In this document: positions 39,738 through 48,562 of the stretch, in pieces
Layout: the number at the start of each line of letters is the position of its first letter
How positions within the stretch are numbered: the stretch's first letter is position 1
Assembly: GCA_002287035.1 (NCBI GenBank)
Contig: NSKG01000013.1
Span: 1 to 64,000 of the forward strand
DNA: 64,000 nucleotides
Direction of reading: 5' to 3'
Source of the DNA: Pseudomonas sp. WN033
GTDB lineage: Bacteria; Pseudomonadota; Gammaproteobacteria; Pseudomonadales; Pseudomonadaceae
Position numbers and translations under genes: made by a program
The notes under the pieces: generated by a model
The model's database searches: none
Told to the model about the DNA's origin: nothing
What the model saw: only the letters and a program-made list of their open reading frames with translations

Positions 39738-41462
39738 ATGGCGACTCCCCGGCGTTTTGCCTTGCCGTTGTTCAGTGCCCTGCGTGACAGTTATCAGGGC
39801 TACGGGCTGGCTGCCCTGCGCGGTGATCTGCTGGCCGGAGTCACGGTCGGGATTATCGCCATTCCACTGGCGATGGCGCTGGCCATCGCGGTCGGAGTGG
39901 CGCCTCAGCATGGTCTCTATACCGGAATCGTTGCCGGCCTGATCATCGCGGTGACCGGAGGCTCGCGTTTCAATATTTCCGGCCCTACCGCCGCCTTCGT
40001 GGTGATTCTGCTGCCCATCACCCAGCAATACGGCCTCGGCGGCCTGTTGCTGGTAACCATCATGGCCGGCCTGATTCTGATGACCCTGGGTCTGGCCCGA
40101 CTTGGCAGCCTGATCCAGTTCGTACCCTACCCGGTGGTGATGGGCTTTACCGCCGGTATCGGGATAGTCATTGCCATCTTGCAGGTCAAGGATCTGCTCG
40201 GCTTGCAGCAGGTCGGTCAGCACAGCCATACCCTGGAACAGTTGCAGGCGCTGGTTTCGGCCCTGCCAAGCCTGCAGCTTGGGGATACCTTGGTCGGTCT
40301 CAGCACCCTGGCGGTTCTGATTCTCTGGCCACGCCTGACCAAACGCATCCCCGGCCACCTGATCGCTCTGCTCGCCGGCTCACTACTGGCCGCCAGCCTG
40401 CTGTACTGGGACATTCCAGTGGCAACCCTGGGCTCACGGTTCAGCTACGAAGTCGATGGCGTCCTGCATGCCGGCATCCCGCCCTTTGCCCCTCAATGGG
40501 TACTGCCCTGGCAGTTGCCCGGTGCCGACGGTCAGCCCTTGCTGGTTAACTTCGCCCTGCTACGCGAACTGCTGCCCTCGGCCCTGGCAGTGGCCATGCT
40601 CGGGGCCATCGAATCGCTGCTCTGCGCTCTGGTCGCCGACGGCATGGCCAATACCCGTCACGATCCCAATGCCGAATTGATGGGCCAGGGTTTGGGCAAT
40701 CTGGTCGCCCCCTTCTTTGGCGGCATCACCGCAACAGCGGCCATCGCCCGCACCGCCACCAGCGTCCGCAGCGGCGCACGCTCGCCCCTGGCGGCAGTGA
40801 TCCACGCACTGGTCATGCTACTGGCAGTGGTGTTGCTGGCTGATCTGTTCGCCTACCTGCCAATGGCATCGTTGGCCGCCATGCTGCTGATAGTCGCCTG
40901 GAACATGAGCGAGGTACCCCATGTTCTGCATGTACTGCGCATTGGGCCGCGTCAGGACGTGGTGGTATTGCTGGTCTGCCTGCTGCTGACCGTGCTGTTC
41001 GATATGGTGCTGGCTGTAGGGGTTGGCCTGCTGCTGGCCTCGGCGCTGTTCATTCGCCGCATGGCCGGGCTCAGTCGTGGCCAGGCACTGCCCTTGCAAC
41101 GCCACCAGGCGCTGGCGGACCTGCCGGACAGCGTAGCGCTGTATCGAATCGACGGACCGCTGTTCTTTGCCGCTGCCGACAAGGCGCTGGATGCGATCAG
41201 CCGCTTCGATGACCGGGTTGTACATTTGGCTCTGGACATGCAGGCGGTACCAAGTATCGATATGAGCGCGCTGGTACTACTGGAGAAAGCCCTGCAGGAC
41301 CTGCAGCGGCGTGGCATCAGAGTCTACCTGATCGGCGTACGGGCAGAACTGCGCCTGAAACTCAAGCGTGCCGGGCTGGGTGCCACGACAGGAAAACGTT
41401 ACTACCTGGCCACCCCGGAGCGGGCGGCGCAGAAAATTCAAGAGTATCTGGCCCAAGACTAA
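39738..41462 (+). CDS. SulP-family anion transporter with STAS domain
   Basis: An inner-membrane SLC26/SulP transporter, moving sulfate, bicarbonate or dicarboxylate. The 574 residues show about twelve to fourteen membrane segments (the early PLAMALAIAVGVAPQHGLYTGIVAG is a SulP hallmark) and a C-terminal STAS domain (about 455-570, with VHLALDMQAVPSIDMSALVLLEKAL). I chose the in-frame ATG at 39738 (MATPRRFALPLF). The substrate cannot be read. It is convergent with hpt. Confidence 0.93.
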   Translation: MATPRRFALPLFSALRDSYQGYGLAALRGDLLAGVTVGIIAIPLAMALAIAVGVAPQHGLYTGIVAGLIIAVTGGSRFNISGPTAAFVVILLPITQQYGLGGLLLVTIMAGLILMTLGLARLGSLIQFVPYPVVMGFTAGIGIVIAILQVKDLLGLQQVGQHSHTLEQLQALVSALPSLQLGDTLVGLSTLAVLILWPRLTKRIPGHLIALLAGSLLAASLLYWDIPVATLGSRFSYEVDGVLHAGIPPFAPQWVLPWQLPGADGQPLLVNFALLRELLPSALAVAMLGAIESLLCALVADGMANTRHDPNAELMGQGLGNLVAPFFGGITATAAIARTATSVRSGARSPLAAVIHALVMLLAVVLLADLFAYLPMASLAAMLLIVAWNMSEVPHVLHVLRIGPRQDVVVLLVCLLLTVLFDMVLAVGVGLLLASALFIRRMAGLSRGQALPLQRHQALADLPDSVALYRIDGPLFFAAADKALDAISRFDDRVVHLALDMQAVPSIDMSALVLLEKALQDLQRRGIRVYLIGVRAELRLKLKRAGLGATTGKRYYLATPERAAQKIQEYLAQD

Positions 41463-41487
41463 ACGCCCTAGGCCAGACCAGCGCAAA

Positions 41488-42045
41488 TCAATGCCCCTTG
41501 AGCGCGAAGATCCCTGCCGCGTTGCGCCAGTAGCCCTTGTAATCCAGGCCGAAGCCGAAGATGTAGCGGTCTTCCACATCCAGCCCGGTAAAGTCGGCGT
41601 GCATGCCCGGATAGGCCTTGCGGTCGTGTTTTTTGTCCAACAACACGGCAGTCAGCACCTGCTCGGCACCGGCATCTTTGCAGTATTCGACGATCGCCGC
41701 CAGGGTATGCCCCTCATCGAGAATGTCGTCGATGATCAGCACCGTGCGACCCACCAGCGAGTGTTCGGCCTTGGCTTTCCAGAACAACTCGCCACCGGAC
41801 AGCTTGTTGCGATAGCGGGTAGCATGCAGATAGCCCACTTCCATCGGGAAATCCAGCCGGGTCAGCAGTTGGCCGGCGATGATCAGCCCGCCGTTCATCA
41901 CGCTGTAGACAATCGGATTGCTGTCACTCAGGGTGCGATTGATGTCTACCGCCATGCTATCCATGGCCGCTTCGACCTGCTCCTGGCTGAACAGGCAGTC
42001 GGCCTCGGCCATTACCTGCTTGACGTGTTCCAGATCGATCGACAT
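41488..42045 (-). CDS. hpt: Hypoxanthine phosphoribosyltransferase
   Basis: A purine salvage enzyme converting hypoxanthine or guanine to IMP or GMP with PRPP. The 185-residue protein carries the PRPP-binding motif VLIIDDILDEGHT (about 102-114), and DKKHDRKAYPGMHADFTGLDVEDRYIFGFGLD supplies the purine-binding region. Note the form resembles the Pseudomonas hypoxanthine-guanine enzyme. It is divergent from upp across a 165 bp gap with no gene. GGAG precedes the ATG. Confidence 0.95.
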   Translation of the reverse strand: MSIDLEHVKQVMAEADCLFSQEQVEAAMDSMAVDINRTLSDSNPIVYSVMNGGLIIAGQLLTRLDFPMEVGYLHATRYRNKLSGGELFWKAKAEHSLVGRTVLIIDDILDEGHTLAAIVEYCKDAGAEQVLTAVLLDKKHDRKAYPGMHADFTGLDVEDRYIFGFGLDYKGYWRNAAGIFALKGH

Positions 42046-42209
42046 AGCTAAACTCCGGGGAAGGTCTGAAAAAGGGGCGAAAAATACTGATCTTGTCGCA
42101 GAAACGCAAGTATAGCGGGACTTTCCCGACAGATAGACGGGTGACCGCAGTGGCTCATTGGTTTAACCTATGGCGATTTTGTCTGCGCCTTGCATGAGAG
42201 CCCGCCCGC

Positions 42210-42851
42210 ATGAATATCAAAGAAATTCGCCATCCGCTGATACGCCACAAGCTCGGACTGATGCGCCGCGCCGACATCAGCACCAAGAACTTCCGTGAGC
42301 TGGCTCAGGAAGTAGCTGCCCTGCTGACCTACGAGGCCACCCAGGATATGCCGGTTGAGACCCACAGCATCGAAGGCTGGTGTGGCCAGGTCGAGGTGGA
42401 AAAGCTGTCTGGCAAAAAGGTTACCGTGGTGCCGATCCTGCGCGCCGGCCTGGGTATGCTCGACGGAGTCCTGAGCCTGATTCCAAGCGCCAAGGTCAGC
42501 GTCATCGGCCTGGTCCGCAATGAAGAGACTCTGGAAGCCGACGCCTACCTGGAAAAACTGGTCGGCGAGCTGAACCAACGCATGGCGCTGATCATCGATC
42601 CGATGCTGGCCACGGGTGGCTCCATGGTTGCGACCATCGACATGCTCAAGCGTGCCGGTGCCCGGGAAATCCGCGCACTGGTACTGGTGGCCGCGCCTGA
42701 GGGTATCGAGCGGGTCAACGCTGCCCATCCCGATGTACAGATCTACACGGCCTCAATCGATCAGCGCCTGAATGAGCACGGCTACATCATTCCAGGCCTG
42801 GGCGATGCCGGGGACAAGATCTTCGGCACCAAACAGAAGGACACACACTGA
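42210..42851 (+). CDS. upp: Uracil phosphoribosyltransferase
   Basis: Pyrimidine salvage: uracil plus PRPP gives UMP. The 213-residue protein matches the family in length and has the PRPP motif [13 protein letters not shown] (about 127-139) and uracil-binding [29 protein letters not shown]. It shares one base with uraA (TGATG junction), so uptake and phosphorylation of uracil are made from one transcript. Confidence 0.97.
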   Translation: MNIKEIRHPLIRHKLGLMRRADISTKNFRELAQEVAALLTYEATQDMPVETHSIEGWCGQVEVEKLSGKKVTVVPILRAGLGMLDGVLSLIPSAKVSVIGLVRNEETLEADAYLEKLVGELNQRMALIIDPMLATGGSMVATIDMLKRAGAREIRALVLVAAPEGIERVNAAHPDVQIYTASIDQRLNEHGYIIPGLGDAGDKIFGTKQKDTH

Positions 42852-44113
42852 TGCAGGCCCTCGAAACCCACGGCTGGCGCACCGCCCTGGCCGGCTCGCA
42901 GATGCTGTTCGTGGCGTTTGGCGCGCTGGTGCTGATGCCCCTGATCACCGGCATGGACCCCAGCGTCGCCCTGTTCACTGCCGGCCTCGGCACTTTGCTG
43001 TTCCAGTTCACCACCCAGCGTCAGGTGCCAGTGTTCCTGGCTTCCAGCTTCGCTTTCATCGCCCCGATCATGTACAGCAACCAGACTTGGGGGCTACCGG
43101 CCACCCTGGGCGGCCTGCTGGCGGCCGGGATGGTTTACATCCTGCTAAGCCTGCTGGTTCACCTGCGCGGGCCCGGCTTCATCCAGCGCCTGTTGCCACC
43201 GGTGGTGGTTGGTCCGGTGATCATGGTGATCGGCCTGGGGCTGGCTTCAGTGGCAGTTAACATGGCCATGGGCAAGAGCGGCGACGGCGCGACGCAACTG
43301 GTGGATTACAACCTGGCAATCCTGATCGCCCTGGCCTCGCTGGTAACCACCATCGTGGTGGCGGTCTTCGCCAAGGGGCTGTTTCGGCTGGTACCGATTC
43401 TGGCCGGGGTCGTGGTTGGCTACGGCCTGTCCTGGGCCCTGGGCATCGTTGATTTCAGTCAGGTCAACGAGGCCAACTGGCTGGCCATGCCCGGCTTCGT
43501 CACTCCTGAGTTTCAGCTGGCGGCAATTCTGTTCATGATCCCGGTGGCCATCGCTCCGGCCATTGAACATATCGGCGACGTGCTGGCGATCGGCTCGGTC
43601 ACCGGCAAGGATTACATCCGCAAGCCAGGTCTGCAGCGCACCCTGCTGGGTGACGGGGTGGCCACCTCAGCCGCCGCCCTGCTCGGCGGGCCACCGAATA
43701 CCACCTACTCGGAAGTGACCGGGGCCGTGATGCTGACCCGTAACTTCAACCCCAACGTAATGATCTGGGCCGCGGTATTTGCCATCGGGCTGGCTTTTGT
43801 CAGCAAGTTTGGCGCGATACTGCTGAGCATGCCGGTGCCGGTCATGGGCGGCATTCTCTGCCTGCTGTTCGGCTCGATCGCGGTGGTCGGCATCAATACC
43901 CTGATCCGCCATCAGGTCGACCTGAGCCAGGCCCGCAACCTGTGCATCGTCTCGGTCACCCTGGTGTTCGGGATTGGCGGCATGGTGATCGGCAACCAGA
44001 GCATCAGCCTGCAGGGCATCAGTCTGTGCGGGGTGGTGGCCATCGTGCTCAACCTGATCCTGCCGCAAACCAGTCCTGCGGCTGAGACCAAGCCCGGCGA
44101 AGAGGCAGCCTAA
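42851..44113 (+). CDS. uraA: Uracil:proton symporter UraA
   Basis: An inner-membrane nucleobase/ascorbate (NCS2) family transporter. The 420-residue protein has about twelve to fourteen membrane segments. Typical NCS2 stretches are QMLFVAFGALVLMPLITGMDPSVALFTAGLGT and the motif GGPPNTTYSEVTGAVMLTRNF. It follows upp with a one-base overlap and supplies the uracil that upp uses. The stop codon begins an inverted-repeat element shared with the pilE end. Confidence 0.95.
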   Translation: MQALETHGWRTALAGSQMLFVAFGALVLMPLITGMDPSVALFTAGLGTLLFQFTTQRQVPVFLASSFAFIAPIMYSNQTWGLPATLGGLLAAGMVYILLSLLVHLRGPGFIQRLLPPVVVGPVIMVIGLGLASVAVNMAMGKSGDGATQLVDYNLAILIALASLVTTIVVAVFAKGLFRLVPILAGVVVGYGLSWALGIVDFSQVNEANWLAMPGFVTPEFQLAAILFMIPVAIAPAIEHIGDVLAIGSVTGKDYIRKPGLQRTLLGDGVATSAAALLGGPPNTTYSEVTGAVMLTRNFNPNVMIWAAVFAIGLAFVSKFGAILLSMPVPVMGGILCLLFGSIAVVGINTLIRHQVDLSQARNLCIVSVTLVFGIGGMVIGNQSISLQGISLCGVVAIVLNLILPQTSPAAETKPGEEAA

Positions 44114-44189
44114 GGAAACACTGATTAAGTCAGTTTCGGTGTTAGCCCAATTGGCGCTGAGCTTACGCGCAATTAATCAGTGCTTACCT
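44113..44189. repeat. Inverted-repeat element filling the uraA-pilE gap
   Basis: CACTGATTAA (44119-44128) and TTAATCAGTG (44173-44182) form perfect ten-base arms, with further partial pairing outward (AGGAAA against TTACCT) and an imperfect inner palindrome around TTGGCGCTGAG. The element spans the whole gap, starting at the last base of the uraA stop and overlapping the TAG of pilE. It could be a bidirectional hairpin terminator or a small inserted element. I saw no second copy. Confidence 0.6.
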
Positions 44190-44589
44190 AACGGCGCCAG
44201 CACTTCGGCTCGGTCGGCGTTCGCCGGCCGAGCTGATCCAGCCCATAGTGGGCACATGCATCCTGCGCCATCATCCCGCCAGGGGTAGCGATGGCTCTCA
44301 GCTGAAAAGTCTCCGCCGTTCGCTCCAGCTGAATATTGAATAGCGCCGGACCTGACGCCGGACTCTGACTCACCAATCCGACGACCTGATCGCTATCATA
44401 ACGGCCATGGCGGGTGTAATGACGCTCCAGAAGCTGGGCATTTTCCAGTAGCAGGGCCCCCACTTCGGCACGCCGGGTCTGGCGTACGTGCTCCTGATAC
44501 GAGGGATAGGCCAGACTGGCCAGAATCGCCACGACCACCAGCACAATCAACAATTCCATCAGGGTGAAGCCTGTCGTCCGTGTCGGCAT
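44188..44589 (-). CDS. pilE: Type IV minor pilin PilE-like
   Basis: A minor pilin primed at the pilus tip. The 133-residue prepilin has a short leader MPTRTTG and then FTLMELLIVLVVVAILASLAYPSYQ, the prepilin-peptidase site with Glu5 and the hydrophobic N-terminal helix. Two cysteines (about 113 and 130) in the C-terminal part can form the usual disulfide. Last gene of the pilV-pilW-pilX-pilY1-pilE run. Confidence 0.92.
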   Translation of the reverse strand: MPTRTTGFTLMELLIVLVVVAILASLAYPSYQEHVRQTRRAEVGALLLENAQLLERHYTRHGRYDSDQVVGLVSQSPASGPALFNIQLERTAETFQLRAIATPGGMMAQDACAHYGLDQLGRRTPTEPKCWRR

Positions 44590-44598
44590 CAGAAACCT

Positions 44599-46707
44599 CT
44601 ACATCAGTTGGCGCCAAAGCGTCTGGGTAAAGCGGCAGTTGTTGCTCAGCCGCTGCCGAGCCAGCCCATCACTACCCGGTGTTATCACCTGCTGTTCGAC
44701 ACAGGCTGGTCGCCTATGCTCGCTGAGGCATGCACTGGCCCGCTCCGGGCACTGACAGGCTTCACGCCGGTTGTCGCAAAACAGCCCCTGAGCACCACCC
44801 GAGACCGGCTGCCCGGTTTCATCCAGCGCCAGATCCGGCACATCGAGCAACAGGATCTCGCCAGGCAGACCAACCCCCGGCTCCAACCCGGCGATGGCAC
44901 TACCGGTTTCATCACCCCGGCCATCAGTAGCGCTGCCGAGCAGCGCTGTGGGCAGCATTGCCCCCGAATAAAGGTCCAGCACCATCAACCAGCCGCCCGC
45001 CTCGCTGAGACAGGTATCCTGCCCGTCGCTGCGCAGGTACGCGGTAGTGAACAGAACCCGCCCAGCGCTCACCTGCGCCGCCCGCGTGACCCGTTCGCCC
45101 GCCAGCCCCAGCGGCAAATACCAGCCACGCTGAGTAGTCCAGTCAACCTGCGCCTGACTGACCTGACGGGCCGACCCCTGAGCGGTATCGAACTCATCGG
45201 TGATGCGCTGAGCCAGCAGGTCCGCGGGACCAATCGCCGGCTGCCCGCCCGGTCGATCCCAAATCGCATAAAACGCCTGCCCTTCGAGATCCGTGCGATC
45301 AGCCGTTTCAAGGAACTTGCCGGTGCCAAACAGCAGCAGATGACCACCCTGCGGGTGCCTGACTGCTACCGGCGCCACGCTAATCGGCTGACCGGCGGCA
45401 GCCTGAAATAAAGGCTCGCCAGCGAACGCCACCCGCCAGCCAGCTGCGGCGCCGCTCAGTTCGAACTTCCACAACCGGCCCTGCAGATCACCGGCATAGG
45501 CCACCTGCACCTGCCCTTGGGCATCATGCACCAGCACCGGGGCCGACAGCCCATTAGCCCCCGCCTCACCGACGTCCAGCTGACGTAGCAGCCGACCATC
45601 GTCCAGCGCCAGCACATACAGTGCGGCCTGGGCCCGACGGCTGCCGTAGCCATTGCCACTGATCACCACCCAGCGCCCATCCAGATAGGCAACCTGAGGC
45701 TGGCCGTAGCTGTAACCCAGATCGGCATAAGCGGGGTCACTGGCGTGTACATCCCACAACCCGCCCAAGGCGCTGGCACCACGTGCTTGATCGAACAGGC
45801 GCACTGCCGACAGGCCCTGACCACCAGCACCCATGCCGGCAACAGCGACTGTGGACCATTGACCGGCAATCTGCGCATCGGCCAGGGTGATCGGCCCGTC
45901 CATGCCGGAGCGATGTTCAGCATTATGGCCATAGTCGACTTGTGCCCGCTGCCCCAGCCCGGTAATCGCGGCCGCGGGCAGGTAAGCCAACTGTGGATTG
46001 CCGGTCTCGGCATCAAGGACATGAAGAAAACCGTCATTGGCGCCCAGTACAAGGAGCGAGTTCATACTGGTCTGCTTGAACTGCCAGTAGCCAGTGTAAC
46101 CAGCAACCCCGTAATCATGGGCAACTTGGGCCGGGGCAGCATGGCGCAGCTCGGCATTGATTACATCGCCCAGCAGCCGCTGCCGTGGACGCAGTGAGGC
46201 TACTGTCTCGCCCCTGGCCCAATCCAGTAAAGCCTGGTCTTGCCCGGCCGGTAATCCGGCCCGCTGTGCAGTCTCGTTCAGTTGCTGGCGCTGAGCCGGG
46301 CCGAAACTATCGGCGGTAAAAGCATCCAGACCCACCACCGCGCCGGCGAGCGCACCTGAGGCCTGGCGCCAGGTCTGATACAGCCGGGGCCGTTGTATAG
46401 GGGTCAAACGCTCATCGCTGCTCCACAGTCGCCGCCCCAGTTCGCCGCCCTGCTCCAAAGCGTAGGCTTCGACCCGGCCACTCCAGTCTTGCCGATCGAA
46501 GCTGGTGCGAAACAGTCGACTGTCAGCCAGCAACTCACCCGTGCTGACCGCAGCCTGGCCGGTTGCCGTCGAGCAGCCCGTCAAGGGGCCACTCAACGGG
46601 TTGAAGGCCTGAGCCGACCAGGGCATAACCATCCCCACCAATAGCCCCAGCCAGCCAGCCGCCAATCGGCGAATCAACCCTGCCTCAGATTCCTCCACCA
46701 AGGACAT
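44599..46707 (-). CDS. pilY1: Short PilY1-like pilus tip protein
   Basis: PilY1 is a tip adhesin and regulator of type IV pili. This one has 702 residues against about 1160 in P. aeruginosa: a signal peptide and a short N-terminal part, then the C-terminal beta-propeller domain (about 240-600) with VLGANDGFLHVLDAETGNPQ and YAGDLQGRLWKFEL. No von Willebrand A domain is visible. The loop that in other PilY1 proteins has acidic Ca2+ ligands reads HDAQGQVQV here (about residue 394), with the ligands largely gone. Start: ATG at 46707 (GGAG seven bases upstream), overlapping pilX by 23 nt; a TTG at 46677, directly ahead of the signal peptide, is an alternative. Confidence 0.9.
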   Translation of the reverse strand: MSLVEESEAGLIRRLAAGWLGLLVGMVMPWSAQAFNPLSGPLTGCSTATGQAAVSTGELLADSRLFRTSFDRQDWSGRVEAYALEQGGELGRRLWSSDERLTPIQRPRLYQTWRQASGALAGAVVGLDAFTADSFGPAQRQQLNETAQRAGLPAGQDQALLDWARGETVASLRPRQRLLGDVINAELRHAAPAQVAHDYGVAGYTGYWQFKQTSMNSLLVLGANDGFLHVLDAETGNPQLAYLPAAAITGLGQRAQVDYGHNAEHRSGMDGPITLADAQIAGQWSTVAVAGMGAGGQGLSAVRLFDQARGASALGGLWDVHASDPAYADLGYSYGQPQVAYLDGRWVVISGNGYGSRRAQAALYVLALDDGRLLRQLDVGEAGANGLSAPVLVHDAQGQVQVAYAGDLQGRLWKFELSGAAAGWRVAFAGEPLFQAAAGQPISVAPVAVRHPQGGHLLLFGTGKFLETADRTDLEGQAFYAIWDRPGGQPAIGPADLLAQRITDEFDTAQGSARQVSQAQVDWTTQRGWYLPLGLAGERVTRAAQVSAGRVLFTTAYLRSDGQDTCLSEAGGWLMVLDLYSGAMLPTALLGSATDGRGDETGSAIAGLEPGVGLPGEILLLDVPDLALDETGQPVSGGAQGLFCDNRREACQCPERASACLSEHRRPACVEQQVITPGSDGLARQRLSNNCRFTQTLWRQLM

Positions 46708-47197
46708 ACATGCTCTCCAATACAATCCGTGTATTGCCACTGAGCCCAACCACCACGACCCGATACAGGTGGGCGGGCGCCTCGCCCGGCGCCTTAACTG
46801 GCACCAGACTTTCCCCCAGGCTGTAGACCTGATACCAGAGCTGCACGCCATTGACTGACTGATCATGCTCCAGCTGCCGCCAGCCAATGCCGGCCAAACC
46901 CTGGGCATCCAGATCCAGCACCTGCGGGGCGAGTTCACAGGTTTCCGCCTGACAGGGGGCCGGCAGGGGCCGGTTATTCAGCACCTCCGAGCGCAGCAAA
47001 TCCTCTACCCGGCGCAGGCCTGCCTCGGCAGCCTGAAACCCGTCATGACGCTGTCTGCTGTTGGCGGCCATGCGTTCCTGCAAGGTCGACATCTGAATGC
47101 CGGCACTGCTGATCAGGCTCAACAACAGCAAAAACACCAGGCTGGCCACCAGTGCCGCGCCGCGCTGACGCGCTCCTGCGCCCATACCGGCATCCAC
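46685..47197 (-). CDS. pilX: Type IV pilus assembly protein PilX
   Basis: A minor pilin of the priming complex. The 170-residue protein opens with a GTG and leader RQRG then AALVASLVFLLLLSLISSAG, a PilX-type N-terminal helix that lacks the usual Glu5 as other Pseudomonas PilX do. The family block STLQERMAANSRQRHDGFQAAEAGLRRVE is clear. It lies one base after the pilW stop and overlaps pilY1, indicating tight coupling. Confidence 0.9.
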   Translation of the reverse strand: MDAGMGAGARQRGAALVASLVFLLLLSLISSAGIQMSTLQERMAANSRQRHDGFQAAEAGLRRVEDLLRSEVLNNRPLPAPCQAETCELAPQVLDLDAQGLAGIGWRQLEHDQSVNGVQLWYQVYSLGESLVPVKAPGEAPAHLYRVVVVGLSGNTRIVLESMYVLGGGI

Positions 47198-47198
47198 T

Positions 47199-47990
47199 TC
47201 ACAGCACCAGATTGCGGATAGCTACCACCATCCGGTAGTCCTGTGCCCGAACTCGACCCGCATCCGGTGCCTGCGGGTTATCGCTCAGGCGCAACGCCAG
47301 CCGCACGCTGCGAATCCGCGCCAGATCCGTGCTGGCCAGTGTGCTGACATACTGACCGCTGACCGCCGAGTCCTCGGCGCTAGCAGCCAAACCAAAGCTG
47401 AACTCAAGGCTGACCACGCCTCCCAGCAGGGTCTCGAAGTTGCCGCTGCCGTTGAGCCGAGACTGCACCTGATAATTGCGCAACCGATACTCCTGCAGTC
47501 GTACCGGTATCACCATGTCACCGGGCTGAATATCCAGGCTGGCATCCTCGACCAGGCGAAAATCGTTGCCGTCCCGGCAGTTGCTCGCAATCAGCCAGCG
47601 GGCGTTGTAATCCTGCGGGCTGCGCACACTCGGGCTGGCAAACAGTTCGCCGGTGGGGTCAGCGGTGATCAGCGACAGCACCTCGCCATCGAAACGGATC
47701 GGAGTAGCGAACTGCGCCGGTACCCAGGCACGCTGCGCATCCGGCAAACGCGTCAAGTCCAGGCAACCATACATGCCGACCATGCGCAGCTCACGCGTCA
47801 GTCGATTGAGAATGAAACGCGCATCTTCCTGAATCCCGGCCGCCAGACGCTGCACCTCGAACGATTGCTTGCTGGCGACAAACAGCTGGACCACGCCAAG
47901 CACCAACACCACGCCAAGCACCATGGCGACCAGCAATTCGACCAGCCCAACCCCAGACTGGCGACTGGACAGGCAAGCTCGCCTACTCAC
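47199..47990 (-). CDS. pilW: Type IV pilus assembly protein PilW
   Basis: A minor pilin of 263 residues. The leader ends RQSG and is followed by VGLVELLVAMVLGVVLVLGVVQLFVAS with Glu5, then a large C-terminal globular region. The segment AAGIQEDARFILNRLTRELRMVGMYGC matches the PilW family. GTG start; it overlaps pilV by four bases (GTGA junction). Confidence 0.9.
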   Translation of the reverse strand: MSRRACLSSRQSGVGLVELLVAMVLGVVLVLGVVQLFVASKQSFEVQRLAAGIQEDARFILNRLTRELRMVGMYGCLDLTRLPDAQRAWVPAQFATPIRFDGEVLSLITADPTGELFASPSVRSPQDYNARWLIASNCRDGNDFRLVEDASLDIQPGDMVIPVRLQEYRLRNYQVQSRLNGSGNFETLLGGVVSLEFSFGLAASAEDSAVSGQYVSTLASTDLARIRSVRLALRLSDNPQAPDAGRVRAQDYRMVVAIRNLVL

Positions 47991-48427
47991 AAGCCTATCT
48001 CGCTGGAAACGACAAACCGGGTATCGGCCTGGCCGGCCACAATACGCGCTTCGGACCAGGCGATAGTCACAATCACCCGCGTACCCTGCCGCTCGACCGT
48101 AGCGGTACCACCAGGCAGAAGGCAGCTTACAGCTTCATGCAGGTCAGCCAGATCACGGGCCAGAATGTCCTGCCCGGACACAGGCACCCGCTGGCAGTCA
48201 CCACTTATCTGGGTGACATACTGGTCAAGCTGCTGGTAGTTGGCTCGCATCCGGTCAAGGATGTCATAGGCAATGAAACTGGCCAGTGTGCTGTGCGCAG
48301 CACTGGCATTGAAGCGCAAGGCATTCAGTTGCAGTGATGCGGCCCCAAGCACTCCGATGGCCAAAACCAGTACGGCGATCAACACTTCCAGCAGACTGGA
48401 ACCGCGCTGGCAGGATAGACATGACAT
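47987..48427 (-). CDS. pilV: Type IV pilus modification protein PilV
   Basis: A minor pilin of 146 residues and the first gene of this cluster. The leader MSCLSCQRG precedes SSLLEVLIAVLVLAIGVLGAASLQ with Glu5. A C-terminal region with cysteines (CQRVP, CLLPGG) follows. I chose the ATG at 48427, which follows GGGGAGG; a longer frame to 48520 adds an unlikely tail. FimT/FimU, which usually precede pilV, are not found here. Confidence 0.9.
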   Translation of the reverse strand: MSCLSCQRGSSLLEVLIAVLVLAIGVLGAASLQLNALRFNASAAHSTLASFIAYDILDRMRANYQQLDQYVTQISGDCQRVPVSGQDILARDLADLHEAVSCLLPGGTATVERQGTRVIVTIAWSEARIVAGQADTRFVVSSEIGL

Positions 48428-48562
48428 GATGACCCAGCCTCCCCGTCTGATGACCTGGCCAGATGCCAGATCAAGGCTCGGGGAGACTAGAAGCAAGCCA
48501 GGGGACTGACTATCCCCCAAACAGGTGAGACACTATTGACACATGTCTCAAAGCGGAGATTT

